This document shows, in pieces, positions 43,430 through 54,444 of a stretch of DNA of 64,000 bases; within the stretch, counting starts at the first letter, position 1; each line of letters begins with the position of its first letter. The notes under the pieces were generated by a model, which was given only the letters and a program-made list of their open reading frames with translations, did not search any database and was not told where the DNA came from. The position numbers and the translations under genes are program-made. Source of the stretch: Athripsodes cinereus (taxonomy: Eukaryota > Arthropoda > Insecta > Trichoptera > Leptoceridae); contig OX388307.1 in assembly GCA_947579605.1 (NCBI GenBank), positions 32,465,237 through 32,529,236 on the forward strand, read 5' to 3'.

Positions 43430-43565
43430 AAATACATTTAAATATGTAAGGGTACTGAAATTGCTTTTAACCATTAGTTTATTCAATATTTATTTATTCA
43501 TCAACGGCCCACTTAAAAGTAAGGTTGGCACAATATAAAATATAATACAGTAAAAATGGAAAAAA
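43430..43565 (-). mobile_element. Segment absent from copy A, TAAATAAA-tailed LINE 3' end
   Basis: On the minus strand it contains CCAACCTTACTTTTAAGTGG then GATGAATAAATAAATATTG, a LINE-like tail. Copy A skips from CTTCAGG to AAAAAAAAATTCTTC. Confidence 0.45.
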
Positions 43566-43739
43566 ATTCTTCAAAATTATACAAATCAGCACAAAAAATA
43601 TTGTGGAAGCAATGAACAATTTTTACAATATATGTAATTAATTTACACATACAATATTTACAATACAATATAATTGACTAAAATACTGATAATAAACAAT
43701 CTTACGCTAAAATACATTCACATGAAATACAATCAATTT

Positions 43740-43970
43740 ACAGATAGCGAGTTAAGTAATGCAAGGAACCATGAAAATGGCATGTTAGGCATCTTATTAC
43801 GAAACAAAAAAATCAACACTTGAATGAACGTATCATATTCAGAGGATCACTTATCTAAAATGAAGTTGAACTGGTCACATAACCAAAATTGGTGATTCTA
43901 GATAGACTAATAAGGCTTTGGAATGATAGCTTCAGCGAGAAAGTAAAGTGTCGGCACCCCAAGGGTGATC
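43740..43970 (+). pseudogene. LINE C-terminal remnant, copy B
   Basis: Partner of 20640-20870, nearly identical. Confidence 0.5.
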
Positions 43971-44251
43971 TGATGATAATATACAGCCTGCAAGTGCTTG
44001 AATGCAGTTTGCTCAAGATGAAATTATGTTTATTTCACAGAAAACAACATTAAATTAAAATAAAACAGTTGCACCAAATAATATAAAAACAGATTTGGCA
44101 GCGCGTTCCTTTTTAGAATCCTTTTGTGTAAATAAAAGGGGAGGTATGTGTTGATTAATGGATGCAAAAGGGCTGATAATGATGATGAAAAAATTCAATT
44201 TAATGTTTCAGTGTTGACATTGTGAAACAACATTTAAATAATATAATATAT

Positions 44252-44826
44252 AAAAAAACACTGTTTTATGTTTCACATTAATGTATACCAAAGTGTATAA
44301 TAAATGTATAATGAATGGTTAATAAAGTGTGGATTTATATATAACTAATAATTATTTTTGTATTTAGGTTAATGTCGTATTAGGTCAATATATGTATAAA
44401 GTATGTTATAAGAGAACACGCCGACAAATCTTTTAGATTTGTCGTGACTCATTATCATAAGATATATATATTTATTATTCAATGTACTATTTTCATTAAA
44501 TAAAAAAAAAAAAAAAAAACTACAATTACACCTAGGGCTTTCACACCAACGCATTGTTTATTGTTACATAAATAATGTAGTATTATTGATATAAATGTGA
44601 TGTAAATATTTTATGAATAAAGAAATTTATAAAAAAAAAATACATTGGCATCATCAGGGCGGAGTATAAACTTTATAAAGTACTTACGCTAAATATAAAG
44701 TTACTTACGTATAAATATAAAGATTATACTCCGCCCTGATGATGCCAATGTATTGGTGAAAGCGCTAGGGGTAATTGTAGTACACTTTGGTATACATTAA
44801 TGTGAAACATAAAACAGTGTTTTTTT
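44252..44826. mobile_element. Foldback element with 43-bp termini, copy B
   Basis: Partner of 21151-21725 with the same termini. Some stem positions (CTCCGCCCTGATG here, CTTCGCCCTGATG in A) are better paired in B. Confidence 0.8.
44736..44767 (+). ncRNA. Hammerhead-like motif, copy B, intact CTGATGA core
   Basis: Identical to 21635-21666. Confidence 0.55.
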
Positions 44827-45649
44827 ATATTTTTTATTATTATTATTATGAAAAAAGGTTTCCCATTTTTTCATACATTGAAATGATAACGATCAGTCTC
44901 TGCCCACTTTATATTAAGATATTATCGTTTTTCTTTTTTAATTTATAAAATAAATCCAACTTCATTTTCTGATAATAAAAATTAATATGTTAATTCAATT
45001 CTACCTGAAAAGACCATTACGATGTAAAAATAAAACACTTAAATATGTCGAATCGTGAAAATCAATAACGTAAGAGCTTGTAAATTACAAATTCTGTGAA
45101 ATCCTGGAGCTTTATCAACAGAAGCTTATCGCTTATTTTTAGATAAATTTATATACTTACCTGCTGAAGTTGATGGAGGGTCCCGAATAGACGTTGTAGC
45201 CGATACAAAGGTGTTAATGATAGAAAACAGAAGTGCTAAAACCTTTAATGGAAATAATATTAAAATAATTGTTTTTATTTTATATATCTCGGCTGGCTAG
45301 AACATGGTATTTTTCTTTTTTTTTCAGTATTTACCCATCCACTCCTGTACGAAGGACTCCTCCATTTTTCCCAAATTCTTCGATCTTGTATGATCTGTAT
45401 CTATGTAGTTTACACCTACACGTTTAATCAATAAAATTGTCTCATCATCTCAGTTGTGGTTTTCGCGCACGTTTTTAGTGTAAATAGACCTTTTGATACA
45501 TGACCAACCAATTTTTATTTCATAATTACTATCTTTCGAGCGATATCCATTGTTCCAAACTGTAGTCATTCTGAATACCGAGATCGCGATATTATAATAT
45601 AGGAAATTATTTATTAATTAGTCATAGTTTCGTTGTTTTATAGATGTAA

Positions 45650-45945
45650 GCAAATGCGTACAGCAATTGCACAGGGAGCTTTGTTCACAACAATCAAGCT
45701 CCGTAAAACTTCATATTTTAGTCACATAATGAGGGGAGAAAAATGTGGCGACTGGTCATAGAAGGGAACATTGAGGGCCGTAGAAGAGTAGGATGGAAGC
45801 GGCTTTCCTGGCTTCAGAAATTCGAGAGTGGACCGGGATGAGAGTTGTGTAGTAGCTGTTTCGTACTGCCCAGAACAGACAAGATTTCTCCGCGGTGGTC
45901 GTCAACGTCGGGGGGGATCCAACAAGACACGTAAAAAAGAAAATA
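45650..45945 (+). pseudogene. LINE C-terminal remnant, copy B
   Basis: Partner of 22555-22850. Confidence 0.6.
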
Positions 45946-46274
45946 TATGTGAGGAAAACTTATTACGAAAAGATAAAATATTACATGTTTCAGACCTCTG
46001 CAAACTCCCACCACTAAAAACCTGCAAAATACTAAGCAGAGAGAGGCACCCTGGTTCATCTACCTTTATATTTAATCCCATGAGAACTAGCACAACCTTC
46101 CACGTACCCACATACTATACCTACTGTTATAATACTTGTGTGTTTGAAGAAGAGAGACGCCTTCAGTCTTATACTCGTCCTGGTAACACAACAAACAAAC
46201 GATAGGTTCTACCCATTATAAAATAATTAGAAACTTAATAAAGCGCTATAATGCTTACCCCACAATATGTACTA

Positions 46275-46325
46275 AATACCATCACGGTACATCCCGCAAG
46301 AAGAGTAACTAATAGACTAGCTGCA
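46275..46325 (-). mobile_element. 3' fragment of family-2 element, copy B
   Basis: Partner of 23171-23225. Confidence 0.45.
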
Positions 46326-46386
46326 TATTAAATTATTTAAAATATGAAATCACTTTTTTTTGTTTCGCAAAAGTGAACATAACCAG

Positions 46387-46418
46387 CGACGTCTTTCGTC
46401 TTATAAAGACATTTTCAA
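46387..46418 (-). ncRNA. Decayed hammerhead-like motif, copy B
   Basis: As 23286-23317 but with stem II GTC/GAC intact. Confidence 0.35.
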
Positions 46419-46501
46419 TATGTGTGTATTTATATCTGAGTGCTACTGTACAATTATTTATTGCATTTGAAAATGTTCAACGTATCAAATTTATAAAATT
46501 A

Positions 46502-46880
46502 CTTGCTGAGCCGGCAAACGTTGTTTTGCCATATACATTATTTATTTGCCATATAAATATGTACGAGTACATTATATATCGATATATATTGAAAAAATGA
46601 TTGAATTACTAATACCGCTATTAAAAATAGGGGTTCTTGGTAGAAGGGTGAAAATTTAGGGCTGTATGTATTTTTTAATGCCTTTTACCATAAAAAATCA
46701 AAATTTGTCCAAAAAAAAAAATTAAAAAGAAATCGGGGTGGATCACCCTTAACATTAAGGGGTATGAAAAATAGATGTTGGCCGATTCTCAGACCTACCC
46801 GATAAGCACTCAAAATCGGTCCAGCCGTTTCGGAGGAGTATGATAACAATTACCGTGACACGAGAATTTTATATATTAGA
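46502..46880 (-). mobile_element. Non-autonomous Helitron, copy B
   Basis: Partner of 23401-23791. The terminal CTAG is mutated, and about 12 bp are deleted near 46815. Confidence 0.8.
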
Positions 46881-47189
46881 TATTAAAGAGTGGGAATCTT
46901 GAATATCATGGCACGTAGGTTTACCTACACGTCATTATTATTGCTATGGCTTACTCTAAAAGTGATGCAGCATTTGTAAAGGCGAGATAAACTGATAAAT
47001 TTGTACAAAATCTATTTAGTAACATCGTCCATTCTTTTTTTTTTAAAATTGGTTCCCTGTAAAATGGAATTCAATCAATTATCTTTATTGTCGAATATAT
47101 TGTGACATGTTCGATGTAAAACCATGTTGAAACACATGTTGCATACCAATCTGTAATAATACCTCTCTATAATTATTGTATGTGTGTAT

Positions 47190-47545
47190 GTATGCTGGAT
47201 GATTTATTCGGCGTCGTTTAATGTACAACATCCAACTCAAAGGCGCGGGAAACTATATTGGAAGAGCGACGTCATCAACTCGCTCCTGAACGTTGTTATG
47301 GATTGGTTTTTACGAAAGTCCTCGGGATGTCGGTTCCAGGTGACGGTTTTTGCGACGCCAAAAGCCCTATCATAGAAACAGGACTTGTTTGCTCTATTCA
47401 TTTCGTCCAGCATGTTGGTGGATGTCTTAGCTGAGCGTAGAGGTCTACTTGCAGGTGTTTTGAGAACACGAAGCTCAGAATGTGACTGAGGTGCCATATT
47501 GTTCAAAGCCTTGTAGACTAAAAAGCACAGTTTGAATGTCTTCGT
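47190..47545 (-). pseudogene. L2/CR1-like LINE C-terminus, copy B
   Basis: Partner of 24130-24480 (frame 47237-47506). Confidence 0.8.
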
Positions 47546-47814
47546 ATAAACAAAAAATTTAATGCCTTCTACTATCTTTCTTATCGCAGAAGAAACAAAA
47601 ATGTTCAGCTTTTCATGACATTTAATGATGTCTCATTGATATTTTGTAATGAACTTTTGTAATGTCACTATAAACACGAGTTGCATTTCTATTTTAATAT
47701 AACGTTACATCAAGTAATGATAAAGGGCAACGTGTATTTATACACAACCAGCAACAACATAATTATACCTTTAAGAAGTTTTAAGCATGTAAAATGACAT
47801 CTTGTTATGATTGA

Positions 47815-48103
47815 TTTTTTTATTTAATAATTTATTAGTTATTTAATTAGTTTTTTTTATAAATTTATAATGACTTTTATTTTTTCAGAGTTATTTCTTT
47901 GTATTACTTCTGTTGTGTTCTTGTTTTTTAAAATAAATCTTATTTTAGATGACAACCTTATGGGCTTAAAATATTGTGAGTTGTGAAAATTGTACGCACT
48001 TTTAAATAGGGTAATGCATTGTAAATATTTTGTTTCTTGTATATTGTTTCAACTTATATGTATTATCTGAAGTATGTCACAGGTAAATAAATAATTGAAT
48101 GAT
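47815..48103 (+). mobile_element. LINE 3' UTR with TAAATAAA tail, copy B only
   Basis: ATGACAACCTTATGGGCTTA and CACTTTTAAATAGGGTAATG are shared with 55490-55822, and the end is GGTAAATAAATAATTGAA. TGAT at both edges is a possible short target duplication. Copy A is uninterrupted (TTATGATCAAATTAACAC, about 24747). Confidence 0.75.
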
Positions 48104-48649
48104 CAAATTAACACATGAAGTACCTTATGAACAGTCTGATGATCAAGAAGATCTTTCATCCAAGTTTGAATTCTCCTGCTTCCAACTTAGTCCAATCTCT
48201 TGCTTAGGTATATTGTTTATTATTAGAACGTATATTTAGGTGAATATTTTAAAAATAAAATTTAAATTGATTGCCGATAGATCGCTTTCTACGTTTGTAG
48301 TAGGAAACCTTTGTTTCATAATGTGACCATACCTCAATCCACCTTTAAAGAAAAGCAGCTGTTGTAGGTATGAACCCACCTTCAAGTCGGGACATCTTCG
48401 GATTCATGTCATCTACAAACTCAAGGGACCTTCGGGACGTGACAAGAATTGCCAACATTTGTTATTATTATTATTATATTGATGTTATTATCATAAGGTA
48501 TTTATTATTGAGTGATCACAATATGAAAGGGACAAATACAAGTCGTGTTGGTCCTAATACAATCAGTGGGGCTACTCCTGACGCAGATCTTTTCAACAAA
48601 CTTAGAAATATTCTTAAACATATTTTTTCCCTGTCTTAGTTGTGTCGGA

Positions 48650-49665
48650 GACCCATTATTCTTCCAGATATCTCTAACCATTGCTGCCTCTTGGACTTTG
48701 ACATGGATCGGAAGAATGAGATGGCTGAGAAATAAAACATGAGTTTTTATTTTTTGATGTTGTGTTGTGTCACGATCGCCAATGTCCTTTCACGATCGCC
48801 AATGTTGAGTTGTGTAACTGATGAGTAGATGGATTGCAGAACAAACACTGTTTTTGAGAATAATATTGAATTTAATGTAAACTTGTAACAAATGAATAGA
48901 ACAGTATAGATGCTGATGTTATTATTTTGATTGTGTATTGAAGAAGAGAAATAAAACATGAGTTAAACATTTAACAAAAAAATAAATATATTCTAAAGAC
49001 AAAACAAAAAAAAAACATATGCATGAATTTGTATGGTTTCAAAATTAATCGGAAATCTATTACGGAATCTGTTGGTGGCTGCTTCAGACCCTGCCTCGGC
49101 TGAGGATGGTATGGCAGAAAGTGTCTATATTGTGTATTTCCAGAAGTCGCCTCTCGTTGTGATTGTTGGGGAAAGTACTGCTTAGTGGTCCACCAGAGTT
49201 GATGTTGCTCCGATGAAGTTCAGATGATGAAGACCAGAAGTACTGACTTGGTAGATGGTAGTAAAGGGCGCTCGCGCAGGGGTCGCTACTGCGCATGTCC
49301 TCCCCGCTCTGTAACCACCCCTCCACAAGGTTTTGGTAGCACAGAAGCTGCCCCAGAGAATGCCCACGTGATCCACGTTCTCTTTTTGATTTCACCATAC
49401 GTCGAAATGTGTAAATGTATAATAGGTACTATATTATAAATACAATGTTTAATTACTAAAGGCGGGTAGACAGACACGATTTCGTCACACTGATGAAGAA
49501 GGAATTAACTTAGGTATAGTTAGTGAGTTAGTTGGATAGCGGAAAAATAGATAGGTATTAATTTATAAGTAGGTAAGGAGATTTATATTTTTGAATCATC
49601 AGCACAGCAAACACAAGTCAACTTCAACCACGTATAATACATTTAATCTCTTCAGTTCAAAAGAA
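48650..49665. other. Unassigned 1-kb block specific to copy B
   Basis: Replaces the AT-rich 25319-25940 of copy A. GAGAAATAAAACATGAGTT is repeated at 48727-48745 and 48948-48966 around a 202-bp insert with a doubled CACGATCGCCAATG. 49080-49400 is GC-richer (GGGCGCTCGCGCAGGGGTCG, then ACTGCGCATGTCC) and may be an LTR fragment, but I cannot assign it. Confidence 0.45.
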
Positions 49666-49669
49666 CCAA

Positions 49670-50755
49670 ATCCGAAAAGTCAAAACTCACTGATATGTGC
49701 GTTATAACTTCCACGCCACATCAGCCATCCATCATAAATTAGAACGTGGAAGAAGGTATAGGTCGATCCAGGTCCAAATCCCAAGAAAACCATGTTTCCA
49801 TGAATCAAAATTAATCAGATCGGAAATTACTGCCATATGTCGAATATGATTTGGACACTGTAGACTAGACGCTCATCTTTTTAAAATTCAACTGGTTGAA
49901 AGTCCATACTGCGAGTGCGGCCTGGACGAGGAGACGCTTGACCATGTTTTCCTGGGGTGTCGTCTCAGGGATGCCTATGACATTTTCGTAGTTGTTCTTC
50001 AAAACAATTGCCTATTCCCTCTGAATATTGAAATCATTATACTGAGTATGACATCCGATACAATTCATTTGTCCCTTCTTAAATCCATAAAAGCAAATTT
50101 TGTAATTCTCTAATAACGATCTTCTCCCTGACGATTCAATAACATTTAGAGACTGTTTTTAGCACAAATCATCCTTGTAGGATGCTATGCCATAAGTGAG
50201 GAAAAAAACTTGATGGTGTTGGGAATAACCCTCTGCATAGGTAGCAGAGTATCTAGGAATAATAAACTTAGTTATAAAAGAACCTCCTCACTGTGAAGAT
50301 ACATACTTTGAAAGGGTGAAAGAGTACATAGCCCTTACGGTACCTGAGCGACCTCTAAGACTCCCTCACACCGAACAAATGTACATCGAGTATTCATAAT
50401 ATTTTCGATGCTATTGGCATTCGCAATGTGATAATAATTACGCGACATGATTATACTTTAGAGTTTTCCGCTATGTTTGAGGAGTATCATGCTGCAGATT
50501 TGATCCATTGTTTTGAGTATGATTTTGTGTTGATTATGATGTGGTTTGATTTGGTGGTGCATGTGCCTGATGTGTCTGTATTTTGATTGAATGTTTTACT
50601 TCTTTTTGTATTAAGTATATGAATCATAAATTATTTTTTATGAAATGTTTTTTTTATAATTTTACTCTAATTCTATACATAATAATTGTATATTCTTATA
50701 TGTTCAAATGTTAACCTTCTGAGTTGTGTGAATGAATAAATAATTAATCAATTGT
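49670..50755 (+). pseudogene. LINE ORF C-terminus and 3' UTR spanning the right duplication edge
   Basis: From about 49870 the frame reads RLDAHLFKIQLVESPYCECG, LDEETLDHVFLGCRLRDAYD, IFVVVLQNNCLFPLNIE and on to a stop at 50109-50111. The zinc knuckle (CxC...H...C) is intact here. A 3' UTR and TGAATAAATAATTAATC tail close the element near 50755. The duplicated part ends at 50012 inside this ORF. Confidence 0.7.
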
Positions 50756-50929
50756 ATTAAATTATCACTTTAAATTTTAAGAGATCTGCGACCGGTTTCG
50801 ACACGACAGTATTATCCACAATCAATCATTAACATTGAATCTTAAAAAACCTGATCACTTGTAAACTAATGGATGATCTTTGAACATGGAAGAAGTCTAG
50901 AAACATATTACATTAGTAAAAAAAACGTA

Positions 50930-51085
50930 TAAAACAATACACCGTCCCTATGACAACGACATCAGAACGCTTAGAACGTCGTGGAAAGAGGTAACTCAAT
51001 TTCTAAAAAGATACTCTGAGTGGAGAAGTCTGGTTTCTGCCCTGAGCTCCCGAGAAGAGCATTGAAGGGTGATTAAGTTGATTAA
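50930..51085 (+). pseudogene. LINE 3' fragment, same family as 4108-4464
   Basis: AACGACATCAGAACGCTTAG, GTGGAAAGAGGTAACTC and CTGCCCTGAGCTCCCGAGAA...GAAGGGTGAT are the reverse-oriented equivalents of the minus-strand remnant at 4108-4464. Confidence 0.6.
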
Positions 51086-51159
51086 AAACAATTTTATAAA
51101 AAAATCGTTCACTTTGCATGAGAAATGTGTATTTAATACATACATATTTTCCGTGTGTT

Positions 51160-51360
51160 AAATATATCAAATTTTCCGTGGATACCCAGAAAAGAATAGG
51201 TCCACCACTTTTTTCCGTAAGTTTTCGAATGTACTGTAAAAGGCGAGTGTTCGAAAAAACATCACCTTATTTTTGTTGGCACGGAGAGGACGCCTTGCAT
51301 TTTTATTTCACACAGCTAGTCTGCTGCCTCCCTCACTTGTGGGATATGCCATGATGGTCT
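51160..51360 (+). mobile_element. TAG-family SINE-like element (family 2)
   Basis: CGTGGATACCCAGAAAAGAA, GTAAGTTTTCGAATGTACTG, CACGGAGAGGACGCCTTGCA and CACTTGTGGGATATGCCATG. The middle section is deleted. Confidence 0.6.
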
Positions 51361-51754
51361 AAAATAAATATATTTTATTTTAATAAAAATATGTAACCAA
51401 ATTCACTTGAAACAGATCAAAGGATAAAACAACGTAAAACTTAATATAATAGGTAAAAATTTTCTTTGATGAGTCAATAATCAAATAATAGCAAGACTTT
51501 GAAAATAATAGAATTATTAATATTAAAACAACCTCAGTAACAACAACGATAAATAAATAAATAAAAAATAATATTAAGCCAAACATTGGCAATGCTTTGA
51601 GATGTATAAACATTTCCTTTGTGTTTTTGACAGTTCAATTTCATAATTTTATTACGACCAACCAATTATTAAAACAATTATTTTTAACTCAGCGTTGCAC
51701 GGGGATAAAAATCTCTTTCTCTTATTTTTTTTTTGAAGTTAATATTAAAAAAAA

Positions 51755-51930
51755 GATATATCTGGGTTTTGTTATAAACCCAAATATTATGTACATACAA
51801 CCTTATACACCTTTTACAGTAAGCTAAAAGCTTGTGTCGTGAAAGGGGAGTTTGCCGGCACCTGGGATCGAACCCAAGACACCTTGTTCACAAGGTCGAG
51901 ACTCTACCTCCAGGCTACCGAAGAACTCAA
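51755..51930 (-). mobile_element. SINE-1, full length
   Basis: Minus strand: head GTTCTTCGGTAGCCTGGAGG, B box GGTTCGATCCC, body and a tail of A-rich sequence (T-rich on plus near 51720). Confidence 0.75.
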
Positions 51931-52000
51931 TAAGTTTGATTTAAGATTCAAGCTTTGTAATAAATCTTAATACTCCCTCTCAAAATGGAAATGTTGACAA

Positions 52001-52073
52001 GGCAGGTAAGAATTGAACCCTGGATCTCTCGATTGGGAGTTCGAGACCATCAGCCTACCGATTTGCTTTTCAT
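52001..52073 (-). mobile_element. tRNA-like SINE head or tRNA pseudogene
   Basis: Minus strand: AAATCGGTAGGCTGATGGTC then GGTTCAATTCTTACC carry A- and B-box-like sequences spaced as in a tRNA. The acceptor stem does not close. Confidence 0.45.
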
Positions 52074-52189
52074 AGATAATTTGCGGCAGTTTTATAAAAT
52101 ACATATATGAAAAAACACACTAACCTTACTTCATCTATTGAAGGACCATCGAATTTATTTTGCTTTTTATTTGAAAACTGCGAGTCCTG

Positions 52190-52430
52190 TAGAGTCGCCG
52201 GTAGAACTCTCATTCTTTTCTGTAAGTTTTCAAATATGCTGTAAAAAACACAGATATTCGAAAAACATCACGCTTTAAGACATTTAGCATCTTCAGTTCA
52301 GCGATAAAGTACGCCACCCATCCTGAATGCCTTGACTATCATTGGCACAGAGAGGACTACTTGCATGTTTATTCCAATCAGTTTACCAGCTGGATAGACC
52401 ATTTGTGGGAGATCTCCTGATGATGATGAT
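52190..52430 (+). mobile_element. TAG-family SINE-like element (family 2) with ATG tail
   Basis: All parts are present from the head (AGTCGCCGGTAGAACTC) through CACCCATCCTGAATGCCTTG to the 3' block. The tail is an ATG repeat where other copies have TAG or ATAG. Confidence 0.65.
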
Positions 52431-52444
52431 GATGATTCTGAATA

Positions 52445-52570
52445 ATTTAGTTTTGACGCCGTTTAACAGTCCTTAGACCGTCTCAAGGGCGCCGGTGAAG
52501 AGTGCAGTTTTCAATTTGCTTCTGAAGCTGGTGACAGTCTGATTGTCTCTCAATGGCACCGTGATGGGAT
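52445..52570 (-). pseudogene. L2/CR1-like LINE 3' end
   Basis: The minus strand encodes TSFRSKLKTALFTGALETV and a stop, matching FRSKLKTSLFQHSF of the LINE at 37651-38437. Confidence 0.6.
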
Positions 52571-52574
52571 GGAT

Positions 52575-53260
52575 GTATAAATAGAAAGAACTATGAGTAA
52601 CTTTCCGTTAACACCGGCACCGTATCTCTTGAGAAACAGCCCAAGAGAAGAGAAATTAAAACCAATAATAGGTTTTAGATTTTCTGGAAGACACTTCCTC
52701 AAAAATAGTTATTTACAATTTTGTCTTATTATTATTATAATATGTATTTTGCTGCATACCTCTTTCGCTACCTACACATTCATACTTACGCAAGTACGGC
52801 TTTTTGTCTTACTTAGCAAACAACCGTCCATATTCTTTAAGGATTATTAATCTTCTATCTTTATTTCTATCCAGTCACTCAGTATCTCTTGTGTGGGAAA
52901 CAAAAAACAAACAGAATATCATTAGGATAAATATGATTAAGTGATTGATATTTATCCAAAACATAACAACACATAAACACACAAACGAACTCCCGTCATT
53001 TGTGGTTTTAGAATGAATGTTTGTATTGATGTAAACGAATTAATTTGGAGAAAATAATAAAGCTCCCCGTGAAAAAAAATGAATTCTTATCATCCATAAG
53101 CTTTTCAAGTAGGTAGGTACTAGAACTCTCGTGAACCTTCGTTGTTTAAAGTATTATATTTTCATTATTCTATATTGTTTGTTTTTAATCATAATTTGAT
53201 AACGACCCAGTCATTTCAAAAGATCTGAAAAATTCTAGGAAGGTCGTTTTATATTTTTAT
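52575..53260. other. No feature recognised
   Basis: Unique AT-rich sequence. The 85-codon frame at 52593 has no recognisable motif. Confidence 0.35.
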
Positions 53261-53430
53261 ATCGATGGTTTAAAAAAGCACAAAAGACACATCTCCACAT
53301 TTGACAGTTTCAAGAAAGCAGATTTTTAAAGGTTGAGATTCCCAATTAATTATTAAGAAAGTCGATATAAATGCATTTTCAAATATCTTATATGACATGT
53401 TACATCTGTACAAAACGATGTTCCTTTGAG

Positions 53431-54320
53431 AGGTATAACATCAAAATCAGCTAAAAGCCAGCAAACAAATTAAGAGTGAAGTGAATAAAACATTTTATGA
53501 ACTTACTGGATGTTAGCTGTGTTTGGTTCTTATCAAATATTTAAATGAAATTTTCATAGGTTTTTTATTGGTTTTGAAAGCAATGTTACAGTTTCCTACA
53601 TTTTTTCATCAAAATCAAAATTCTGGAATGTATGGCACTTAAGTAGCATTCACATTGCTTCACTTTGGATGATCATCCAGAGTGTCAGGGTCAAACCCGT
53701 TCATCGAAAGTGAACACGTCTGTTCACATTTGTTCATCCTATGCTTTCACTGTCATGTCAACACTCACTCATGTTGTATGTAGTTTGACGTATTTTCGTA
53801 TAAAAATAATTAAACAAATTCAAAAATGAAAAATAACACTTTAAATAAATTAATATAGCTCTCGACTGCATAATAATTTTGTTCATGATTCTGACATTCA
53901 ATACAAATTCATAGAGAATTAAACAAATAATAATATAAAACTTGTTTATGGTCGTTTCAGTGAAAGGACCTTTCATCAAAATTATGACGAGTGGTAATCT
54001 CTTTCCTCCGTCATCGCTAGTGATCACTATTGATGAAACGCCTGTTCACACCTGGCCCCCTAGTCAAAACACATTTTAGCGTTATGAAGTCGTTCGACTA
54101 CAAACGAAATTACGACAATCTACCTACATGTACCATATAATTATGCGTTATTGTTGCAATTATAGTCGTAATTTCGTTTGTAGTCGAACGACAAGTGACG
54201 CTAAAATGTGTTTTGACTAGGGCTGCTGTTCATCTTGGAGGATCATCCGGAGTGATCACTGAAAGTGAACAAATGTGAACTCCCCTTTAGCTGCTTTTGA
54301 TATTATAATCCTCATTTATG
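53431..54320. mobile_element. Nested element with mirrored AGCTAAA termini
   Basis: The left side has GGTATAACATCAAAATCAGC and the right, reverse-complemented, has TATAATATCAAAAGCAGC. Further mirrored blocks (GGATGATCATCCAGAGTG and GGAGGATCATCCGGAGTG as direct repeats, GTTCACATTTGTTCA on both sides) lie inside. No coding frame. Confidence 0.5.
54058..54224. mobile_element. CCCTAGTC hairpin MITE
   Basis: Termini CCCTAGTCAAAACACATTTT and AAAATGTGTTTTGACTAGGG are exact mirrors. The arms continue with GTCGTTCGACTACAAACGAA. The central CTACATGTACCATATAATTA is shared with 15991-16132 and 39524-39676. Confidence 0.8.
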
Positions 54321-54444
54321 GACGTGTCAAATTTAGTTTTCATTAAAAATATCGATAATAATATAAGTAATATTGGTGATTATGTACTTAGAACATAGAT
54401 GACGTTGCAACCGATCTTTTAAATATATCAACTCACCAATTTTT

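Larger units (their letters stand above)
26293..50012 (+). repeat. Tandem segmental duplication, copy B
   Basis: About 23.7 kb, longer than copy A because of private insertions at 29506, 30305, 33747, 37651, 39995, 41995, 43430 and 47815 and a replaced block at 48650, partly offset by deletions at about 26310, 26523, 40430 and 43050. The order matches copy A throughout. Confidence 0.85.
53265..54440. mobile_element. Older TIR element with two nested elements
   Basis: The left terminus CGATGGTTTAAAAAAGCACA, AAAGACACATCTCCACATTT matches the 29506-30050 family. The interior resumes at about 54322 (GACGTGTCAAATTTAG, ATAGATGACGTTGCAACC). The right terminus has decayed. About 890 bp (53431-54320) are a separate insertion that itself holds 54058-54224. 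Confidence 0.65.

Noticed and set aside
49084..49398. Overlapping frames of 64-104 codons in the GC-richer part of copy B
   Set aside because: No domain, signal peptide or splice context; probably part of an unidentified LTR or other repeat.
50775..50850. Further hammerhead-like copy on the minus strand (GTGTCGAAACCGGTCGC)
   Set aside because: GAA-ACCGGT-C fits stem III and the cleavage base, but the core (TTGATTG) breaks the paired positions and no stem II can be drawn.
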